A stretch of DNA of 64,000 nt from Bacteroidota bacterium (GTDB taxonomy: Bacteria > Bacteroidota > Bacteroidia > J057 > JADKCL01): contig JADKCL010000065.1 in assembly GCA_016718825.1 (NCBI GenBank), positions 234,241 to 298,240 of the forward strand, read 5' to 3'. Shown piece by piece: positions 56,067 through 64,000 of the stretch. The notes under the pieces were generated by a model, which did no database searches, had not been told where the DNA came from, and worked only from the letters and a program-made list of their open reading frames with translations. The position numbers and the translations under genes are program-made. Numbering within the stretch: position 1 is the first letter of the stretch; each line of letters opens with the position of its first letter.

Positions 56067-57375
56067 TCATTCATGGTATTGCTTCTGGCAATTAAGAAAC
56101 AGAGGATAGAGCTCGACCATGCAGAAGTCGTAAAATCCCATCATCATAGGAAGCCCATATTGAGGTTGTTCAGCTGGCGGAACATTCCTCATCTCCAGCG
56201 AAAGATCATCTGATTGAAACAGCTGCAAAATAAAATCCCAATACAGAGAGAAACATCCGAAAGCTTACTTTTTCTCAATTTCGTATAAAGAGTAGCCAGT
56301 CAAGAGTTCCAGAAGAAAATCATGCTCAACGAGGAGGTCATTGTCGAAAGCTGGAATTGCATTGGGATGATAAATGAGAATCAAAGGTGATATAAGCAGC
56401 TAACCAAATCTCTCAGCGCATATGCGGCCCGCAGACTTTTTTGCTTCTTCGACAATGATAGCGACGAACGGAAGTCCAAAAAGCGCAACGGTATTGTGTG
56501 GGGTTGATAACTCGATATTACTCACATCCGCTTGAATGCAAACAAAGCTCCTGATTCAGAGTTATCTTATCTGGTTTCCATTCATTTTCGCTGATTAACT
56601 GAATTAATCTTGACCGAGTGACAAAGTTATGAATTTCCTTAGGAATATTTGGAGCACTCGACCGGGTTATAGAAGACTCTATGTTGGATGTCTATGTTTG
56701 TGTAATCCAATAACTGCAAAACCAGGAATTGGCTCCAAAACAAAGGCTATAACGGCCCCGATCTCCTGATTCAAGAATGCATTTCTTCATATCGAACAAC
56801 TCCCAAAAGTCCAATGGCTAACGCTCCATTTGCAAACAGGGCCTTCGCGTTTTCACATTCTGCGACGTTTTTTTAACTGTAATCCCACCAAAGGGGGCTT
56901 TGGAAGAATACAACGGATAGGTCTACCTAGAGCATCAAAGCCAAAATGGGGTGCTAATCTTTCAAACTGGTCAGTCGATGGTAGCTTGAATTGGAAGGTA
57001 TTGACATCAGAAAAGCCAGAGCCTTGATTTTGAGGGATCTAGGTATTTTCCATCGAAGGATTTTGTTGGAACAATTAACGTAATGTGGAACTCCTTCCCG
57101 AGTAAATGTAATTTGATTTTGCCTATGAGAGAGTACTGAGGCCAATTGGTATTAGTCTTCCTCGGAAATGCTCAATTCCGGAATTTTCTTATTTCTGTGT
57201 ATTTCATTCGCCCAAAGCCTGAAGGTTGCCGAAACGCTCTGGATGTGGTGATCAGCTGATGAACTTGCAAGGTTGCAATTTTAGTGAAGAGACCTTCATC
57301 CATTTCAACATGCGTGTGGAGGACCACTAGAGTTCCCTCTAGGCCGCGTCCTAAATCCCCAAACGTCACCTAGTC
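56067..57375 (-). pseudogene. Unidentified degraded gene
   Basis: Successive minus-strand pieces: LEGTLVVLHTHVEMDEGLF, EMKYTEIRK (frames shift), LDFWELFDMKKCILESGDRG, IHNFVTRSRLIQLISENEW, TVALFGLPFVAIIVEEAKKS, NAIPAFDNDLLVEHDFLLEL and LPMMMGFYDFCMVELYPLFL, stop at 56067. They look like one soluble protein of over 400 aa split by indels. I do not recognise the family. Position between the DHH gene and the helicase suggests a defence-island gene. Confidence 0.35.
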
Positions 57376-58739
57376 CGGATTGGTGATGTCATGTTTGTAG
57401 GGCCTCCACGTTGCAAATTTTAGGTGGCTTTATCAACGTAAATCTTCCCCATCCACGAATCGAGATCTCTCGAGGGCACTGACAATGGGATAATGTACGA
57501 CTCGAGGTGAAACCTTCAGAGAAGGAAGTCTCGTACCGCTTGCGCTTTCTCCGATCGACCATGTATATTAAACCCGAATATTTTTGCCGTGCCCGATCAA
57601 GATCGATGCGAAAGGAAGATTTTAAATCGCGGCTCGGCCTGAAGTTGGTTAAGCAAAGATGTAAAGGCTTTGCCCTGCAAATGAAGGCAGCAAGGCTCTT
57701 CCTTCGTGAATAGGTGTATTAACAACTTGAAGCGCCACTTCCGTGGTACGTAACATGGTTTTTGATAGGTACGAAACAGAATTGCTTGAGAGAGCATTGT
57801 TGAATGATAAACGGCTGTGTCAAAGCCCAATGTTACTTAAGAAACTTGGCTGGGCTCGTTCTTATGTTTGAAAGTCAGGAAGGATTGTTACGAATAGTAT
57901 AAAAAAGAATGACATGAGTCATTTCTCCTCAAACTATCTCTTCTAGATTTGAAAATCACTTGCAATAGATTTGCTATTACGAAAAAGAAAATTTATCCGC
58001 AGAAGAAAAAAAGCGATCCTTCTCGGCAAACGAGAAGAAGGAAGGAAAAAGTCTCAGTATTTTCCACGATGGGGCATTGGAACAATGATACCGGATGCCA
58101 TACGGTCTACAAGGACAAGGAATAAATTGAAAATTTGTGTCTGACTTCCAGCATCGGTTTAAGTCTCTACATTTTGAGTTAACTTAAGTGTAACTTGCGT
58201 TATTACATGGGCTTAAATACGGATTGTATTTCCGCTTGCCGCAAGGATTTGAACATAGACCAAGTGAAGAGCATTACGATTTGGCACTTGAACTAGGAAT
58301 TCGAGATTTTGGATTTTCCTTGGCGAACCCTTTATGCGGAAAGATTTCATCGAGATCCAGGTACGTCCCTGACTATCCGACTTTATATTCTCCTCAATGG
58401 CCTGTTGATTACCGAGCGACATCTTCAGGAAATCAACGAGGCAGAGCTCTGGTCTAATTTAGAGTTAGCCGGATGGTCTTGAATCCCATACACATATGAA
58501 GTGGTAGGATGGAAGGAGGTAACAGATAAAATCAGGACTGATAAAAGGTTTCGATTTTGTAACGTCCGTCAACACGATAATCCTCCGTTTATTATGACGA
58601 AGTAACCTTCAATGTTTGACCTGATGATTAGGTTGAAAGTTGATCGCTGGAGACTTGATTTTGTTTGTGACGCAGGAATGCAAGGAAAACGACTTTGAGG
58701 TAGATGAGAATTAAAATTTTCCCTAACACTGAAATACAT

Positions 58740-59385
58740 AATTGAAAGGTATATCAAGGAAAGGCCAAGCTTCGAATTTGGACGTCAACAAGTCATTTTC
58801 GTTCTCATTCTCTGTTGGCTCGGAACCTATGAAATATGACCCAAAATCGGGCCATGTAGAGGTCGTCGGCGGCTTTGACCGTTTCGTCCGAAAGGAGACA
58901 TTTCATCCTGCCCATCCCTTGATATGACATTTTTGCAAACATGTTTGAATGATATCGAAAGATATTATAGGCTCTTCTGGAGTGGCAAAGAATCTTGGGG
59001 AGTACGCGTAAGGGATGTAGATGACAGTGCCACGCCCTGTAGATTTGTTGTCGCTTGTGGTGGTGGATGCAGAGCTGATGTTTATATTCACCGGCTCATT
59101 TTATAAAACCGATACTGAGTTCAATTGCAGAGCTGAAGTTCTATCAATGGTTGAAATTGAACCCAGTAATTATTTCAAGCCACTCAAATAAGTACGTTTC
59201 CCTTCTGAACCGATGGTAGGGCTTTGTGGACCTACGAGCTCTGGACAGCGATCCTCAGGGGTCGATTGTTCTAGAATGTTGAATTTGTAAATACTCTGCC
59301 TGATGATTACCTGATAACCGTCATTAACGAAGATTACAATTCCGGGAATATGGACGATTTGCACTTAGATAGGCCTCGGAAATAG
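58740..59385 (+). pseudogene. Unidentified degraded gene
   Basis: Plus-strand pieces SGHVEVVGGFDRFVRKE, DIERYYRLFWSGKESWG, DSATPCRFVVACGGG, FNCRAEVLSMVEIEP, ALWTYELWTAILRG and VNTLPDDYLITVINEDYNSG end at a stop at 59383-59385, with several frame changes. The family is not recognised. It ends about 190 bases before the helicase start. Confidence 0.3.
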
Positions 59386-59575
59386 TGACTGCACAGAGGT
59401 GGTTCTGGATGGAGTGTCAAGCAGCTTGCTATTCTCCACCTAATTTTTTCCGATATTCGCCAGGATGAGAGTCACTTTCTCACCCTCCGTCGCGACAAGG
59501 ACGCCTTTGAAATCTCAAAGGGATAGGGCGGCTGGAACCCGCCCACGCAATCGGCAAAATCACCACCACGCCACC

Positions 59576-60276
59576 ATGCAATTAATCGACAACATCAACA
59601 CCCTATGGGGCGACGACTCAAAAAGAGCCTGCGCAACCAAGCTCGGATCGCGGCATCCTGTTTTTCGATCTACGCTCGAGGCGCTCAAACGCGAACTTTG
59701 CACAGATAGATTCCTTGGAGTTCATTTCACGGCGCCCGCGTTTCTGCCCGGGGGGGTCACAGACCCACCCGAGCGCGAACACCGTGAGTTTCATATCCGA
59801 AATTGGAACGAGCTATGACCTCTACGGAAGCGAATTTGAAATCCACCTGAAAAACAAGCTTTCCCAACGTGCGATTGCCAAAGAATGTGCGGCGTGGTTG
59901 CGGAAAAAAGCTCAATTCCGGTCCAATGCTTCCAAATCGCCGATGCAGCAGTTTGCTTGCATCGAAAAGGACGGCGAGGATACAGCCTACATGCCAATTC
60001 AAGGGTTTACTGCGGTGGATCTCGGTTATCAGAAGGGAAACGCCGTTTCGAACTTCGTGAACAAGTTCAGCGACGCACCCTACACGCATACATGGCTGAA
60101 TCTTTTCGAGCAAATCTGGAACGACCAAGGCAAGGTGAAGGACGTCACCGATGCCCTTTGCCTCCACATTGAGTCCGTTTATCAGGAAAACTCTCCGAGC
60201 GCATCTACTTCCTGATGCTCTACAACATCTTCAATGAGTTTTCGCAGACACATTCTAGGAGTGCTAGGAATACCAC
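59576..60276 (+). pseudogene. PLD-type defence helicase, N-terminal part (cut by IS)
   Basis: It starts MQLIDNINTLWGDD at 59576 and reads FRSTLEALKRELCTDRF, FTAPAFLPGGVTD, then in a second frame YGSEFEIHLKNKLSQRAIAKEC, WLRKKAQFRSN, MQQFACIEKDGEDTAYMPI, GFTAVDLGYQKGNAVSNFVN, FEQIWNDQGKVKDVTDAL and ESVYQENSP, up to about FNEF. This is the PLD-like N-terminal domain of a ~1,090-aa helicase found with DNA methyltransferase and DUF4391 genes in defence islands. The gene is cut by an IS481-type element at 60277. A frameshift lies near 59790. Confidence 0.75.
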
Positions 60277-61643
60277 AACATCGTTTACACTCCGTTTTGG
60301 GGCGGGCAAGGGTTTTTGCCCCCTAGGGGGCGGCTAGGGATGGCAAAATACCATGACATCGTTTACAAATTACTTACTCGCTCAGTGTTTTACCAGTCAA
60401 CGGGCATGACGAAGGAGAAGCGGTGATGGACGACGTCGTTTGAAGAAACTACAAGTGTATGCCGGTGGATGATGAGATCTGCTTCGACATAGCTGTAAAT
60501 CAAACCATTGTCGACCCTGAACCTCGTTCCCAACACTTCCAGTACTCCATCGGAGCGAATAAATCTCCACAAATGAGATGACCCCTTCATCCAATTGTAG
60601 CGGCACTTTCGGGTCAAATCCTGAAGGAAGTCTCATCTTGGGCCTCGGGCTGTAGAGTTCTTGCATTTGCTGAGGCGTACGCCCGCCTTGGGTGCTATAC
60701 CGATGCCTTTCGTTGTGGAACTGCTGGAATACTGCCGCCTCCGCCTTGAGTGCGTCGAAATCGGCAAACTTCTGCACCCTGAAGAACCGCTTGTCGAAGG
60801 TGTCGTTGAACTTTTCAATCATCCCGTTCCTCCAAGGCTCGGCGCAAGGGATGAACCTCACAACGACCCCCATCGACAAGACGAACCGCAGCACCAAGCC
60901 CAGGCTCCTTGGATGCCGATTGGACCCCCTGAAGGTCATCTCATTGTCCATTTGAAGACAATCTGGCAGGCCCAACTGTCGCCACGCCTCTATGATGCCC
61001 CTGACAATTTCTACGGCCTCCTTGCTCCGGATTGGTTCGATATGGACCGCATGCGTCGAGGTGTCAATCAGGTTGAAGCAGTAAAGTCGTGTCGAACCCT
61101 TGAGATATCGCGGCCCCACCAGATCCATCTCGTCAGTGCAGAAATACTGGGATGGGTAATCTTTTTTTTGGACGTTGACTTTTGCCCCAGAGGGATACGC
61201 CCGTTGCGCTTCAAGATCCGGTCGATCGTCGAGGTTGGAGGAACTGCTGCCAGCAGACCTGGCTTTGAAAGCTCATATTGAATCCCCACTGCACCTATTT
61301 GGGCGTATTTCGTGCGTGCAAGACGGTCGCGGGCCTCAAGAACTAGTCGCTCAGTCTCAGGATTCGTCTTACCGTAAACGGTATTTGGGCGGCGGGAAAT
61401 GTCTTGACTCCAGTCGGTTTCAGGCCCAGCTTCATAACGCTTGATCCACTTATGAACCCATTGTCGGCTCTTACCCGTCCGGACTCCAATCTCAACCTTC
61501 GAAAGACCCTCCAAATGCAAAACCAACATCAATTTTCGGAGCTTACTTTCTGTCATTACTTTACCCAAAAAGCAACATCTTCTTGGAAAAGAGAAAATGC
61601 CAGAAGTGTAAACGATGTCGATATTTGGAGTGTAAACGATGTT
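60277..61643 (-). mobile_element. IS481-family insertion sequence (about 1367 bp)
   Basis: Perfect 17-bp terminal inverted repeats: aacatcgtttacactcc at 60277-60293 and its complement at 61627-61643. Sub-terminal second copies at 60355-60371 and 61605-61619 give each end a double repeat, a pattern of transposase-binding sites. One transposase gene inside on the minus strand. No clear target duplication is seen at the flanks. Confidence 0.8.
60390..61568 (-). pseudogene. IS481-family transposase (two frameshifts)
   Basis: Helix-turn-helix N-terminus (LRKLMLVLHLEGLSKVEIGV, SRQWVHKWIKRYEAG), then the rve core: first catalytic Asp in MDLVGPRYL, second in CLQMDNEMTF, Glu in WRNGMIEKFND. The frame changes once just before MDLVG (~61110) and again near 60600, where the C-terminus (RFRVDNGLIYSYVEADLII) is in another frame. 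Repaired length about 390 aa. A start at MTESKL (61556) is equally likely. Confidence 0.75.
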
Positions 61644-64000
61644 TGATATCTATCAGCCATGCCCAAAAATTGGTTGACAACTGGCTCAATAACCGGAACC
61701 TGAAGACCAATATCCTGGCCAAGGATCGGCTGAACTATGACGTGCTCTGTCATACCGACCTTCAGCGCAAGGTGGCGAAATCCTTGGGATACCACTGAAT
61801 CGCATCAATTGGGAACCTTCCGACCTGCTGGGATGGTCGAATAACACCACTTCCGCAACAACGATGCATTTAAGGACAAGGAAACCCGGTATCAACGTTT
61901 GATGAATGCGGTGATCAGGATAATGTAAACCAAGGTCTTGATGAGGTTCGGCAACGTTGGCCAACCCCGCTTCAATGATCCACGCAACCAACTCGCGCTG
62001 GCCATGAGGTGACTCGCCAGTTGCAAAGCTAACTAAAAACCAACCGTTCGGTCGAGGAGATTTTTCGCAGTGCGCACCGCCGCACGCGTTGGTCAAAACT
62101 GAAACCCGATCGCAGAACGCCGAAGGCGATTCTCAACAGCGGACTTCGACTTTGGCTGAATGTGTGGACACAGCGACTATCGCGCGGTCACGGAAGCCAT
62201 ATCGAGACTTTACGATACCAAAGACATCGGCAAGTTTCCCAAAAGGTTGCCTCCCAAGTCGTTTCGCTCGCCGCTTACCAGTCGCGCCGACGTGATGAGC
62301 TTCAATGAAATCTACCGCCACCTTTCCTTGACGAAATTGGGGATCTACGCTCCGGTGAGTTACATTCTCCAGAGCCGGATGCGGAAATATGAGGACATGT
62401 ATGACACGAAAGTCGAGGGAGGCAAGGGCAAATTGCGACAAATCGACCGTGAGCGTAGCTTGCAATCGCCAGTTAAATACGAATTTGCCCTGAGGAAACG
62501 ACTAGGATTCGGTGTCGTCCTTCCGACTGGCCATGGAATCTCTCAGGCCAACCATGCAGGATGTTGGAAAGAGAATTGCATCCTTTCAGCACTCACCAAG
62601 ACACTCGGTTCACGATTGGAGTAGATGCCTTAGAGTGGATTTGGATGCAGAGGATACAAAGGATCTCAGCAACTAGGTGGATGAAAAAACAACAGGCAAG
62701 GTGCAGGTAAGCCTTGCAGATATGGACCTTCCATCATGGAAATATGACCTCGAAGCCGACCTGGCCATCATCAATGCGCTGCTTGTGGACATGCACAAGG
62801 TAACTCCTGCGGAGGACACCAAATTGCAACATTTGATAGCCCATGTGCGGGCCAAGGTTGCTGCGCCAATCAATGGCTCCAACAAAAAAGTCCTCATCTT
62901 CTGCGACCCCCTGATCTTTATGATTATCTGTACATTTGCATCTTTCCAGCACCGCTGTTGAAGGTTGCCAGAATCATTCCGGCAAAGTCACACGGGCAAG
63001 GATGCGCCGAAGAACAACCTCAAAAAGGGATACGACTTCCAATCCTTGCTCACGCTTTTTCTCCAAGGTCAAAGGAAGAAGCAGCTCATTTGCCGCAGGA
63101 AGATGGCGAAATCGACATCCTGATCGCCACGGACTGCATCTCAGAAAGTGGGCTCTGCAGACTGCGATTACCTGATAAGGATTGGCCTTATTGGAATCCC
63201 GTACGAATTATCCAGCGCTTTGGCCGCGTGGATCGCCATCAGTTTCTCAGAACAGTGTGATTCAATTGGTGAAATTCAGCCAGACATTTCCTCGACTTGA
63301 GTACATCGCCTCAAGAACGTGTGGAATCACGCGGTTCATCGTCGATGTCCTGCTACGGGCGATGACAATGTATGATGCACGAAATGACGTTTCCTACCGT
63401 AAGGAGCGGCTTCGTCGCCTTCAGGAAGAAGTGATTGATCTCGAAGACCTCAAAGCGGGGCGTAAATATCACCGACATGGGGCTGAACGACTTCGTATGT
63501 GGATTTGCTGAATCATCATAAAACCAAGAGACAATCTGGCGAGCGCACCCAATGGCTTGCATGCCGTGGTTGCCCGCACCGTGGCGACCTCGGCCTTCGC
63601 CCCGGGGTCATTTTCGCGCTGCGCAACCGCAACCCGCGGGTTGCATACCGCCTCACGCAACCGCCTGCACCCCGTTTGCCACATCGCCTACGTGGGCATG
63701 GATGGAGAAACGGTGACAAACTGGAAATTGAAGCACCTGCTCGACCTCGTGCGCAGTGGATACAAGCCGGACGAACCGTGGCGGCGCTGCACGCATTCAA
63801 CACCGAAACCGACGACGGTCGCGAAATGCGCACCTATTCGCGACTTGTTGGGCCGGCCATCGGTCGGTAGTCGAGGTCGAAGGAAGGAGGTGATCTAGAT
63901 AGCCTGTTTGGGGTCGACAGACGACGACCTCGTCCATGGCATCGCTGGCTGGACGATTTCGGGTTGATCTGCCTTCTTGGTTGTAAGGGGAGGAAGGGAC
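61644..64000 (+). pseudogene. PLD-type defence helicase, C-terminal part (frameshifted, runs off the window)
   Basis: After the IS the reading resumes NLKTNILAKDRLNYDVLCHT, then HHFRNNDAFKDKETRYQ (region of motif II, where DESH is corrupted), RFNDPRNQLALA (motif III context SATP is lost), RADVMSFNEIYRHLSLTKLG, TKVEGGKGKLRQIDRE, VSLADMDLPSWKYDLEADLA, TPAEDTKLQHLIAHV, KKVLIF, IDILIATDCISES, WNPVRIIQRFGRVDR (motifs V/VI) and the C-terminal VPGVIFALRNRNP-like end. The segment with Walker A (GLGKT) is absent between the two halves. Many indels; the stop is close to or just past the window end. Confidence 0.75.

Larger units (their letters stand above)
55741..59575. other. Region without an intact gene; scattered degraded coding signals
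   Basis: 3.8 kb without any convincing full ORF. Two stretches keep protein-like sequence across frames (listed separately at 56067 and 58740). The remaining parts (57.4-58.7 kb) give only short pieces on both strands. The A+T content looks higher than in the flanking genes. No tRNA, IS end or repeat was recognised. Confidence 0.5.

Noticed and set aside
57600..57830. Possible TIR-domain fragment (RFKIFLSHRS)
   Set aside because: Only one short resemblance; no catalytic Glu context or further TIR blocks.

Overview
The window reads as a Bacteroidota chromosome segment, probably an environmental, T9SS-bearing lineage. Supporting signs are two proteins ending in type IX secretion (Por) sorting domains, PKD/LamG cell-surface proteins, a possible GldH lipoprotein, lipoboxes typical of the phylum, and a TAnnTTTG-type promoter in front of tRNA-Asp. 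No rRNA, phage or CRISPR array is visible.

Layout. 1-2.9 kb: the C-terminal part of a Gly/Ala-rich protein ending in an HExxH metallopeptidase domain (toxin-like), then small secreted or unknown ORFs. 3-27.1 kb: mostly clean housekeeping and surface genes. These include a porin-like barrel protein, a frameshifted GH113-like lipoprotein, GlcD, a LURP/HTTM/DCC operon, an M42 aminopeptidase, an acyl-CoA carboxylase beta chain, dapF, a PNGase F/LamG T9SS protein, accA and two PKD-type surface proteins. 27.2-29.6 kb: tRNA-Asp and a complete IS4-family element. 29.8-37.5 kb: an accessory patch of short lipoprotein, membrane and DUF genes with internal duplications and fragments, resembling an immunity-gene array. 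37.7-51.2 kb: a phospho-signalling island with a PP2C phosphatase, a vWA/FHA protein, an FHA protein, a double-FHA ABC transporter, an M48 protease, a LEA2 protein, and two paralogous Ser/Thr kinases.

51.5-64 kb: almost every gene is recognisable but broken by many small indels, and a 22-nt poly-G tract sits at 48.59 kb. Conservation across frames suggests noisy, unpolished sequence at least as much as true decay. Reading across the frameshifts gives an overlapping minus-strand operon: a prokaryotic viperin (radical SAM), an NMNAT-like nucleotidyltransferase and a PEP-synthase/PPDK-like enzyme. A DHH phosphoesterase is divergent from it. Further on is a large PLD-type helicase split by an IS481-family element, with the Walker A segment apparently missing. 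This 51.5-64 kb block looks like a defence island and is the most interesting part of the window.

How the genes work together: the FHA proteins, phosphatase and kinases probably form one phosphothreonine signalling circuit controlling the ABC exporter. The viperin operon probably makes and further processes a modified nucleotide against phage. The accA and acyl-CoA carboxylase genes serve fatty acid and propionate metabolism. DapF supplies meso-DAP for peptidoglycan.
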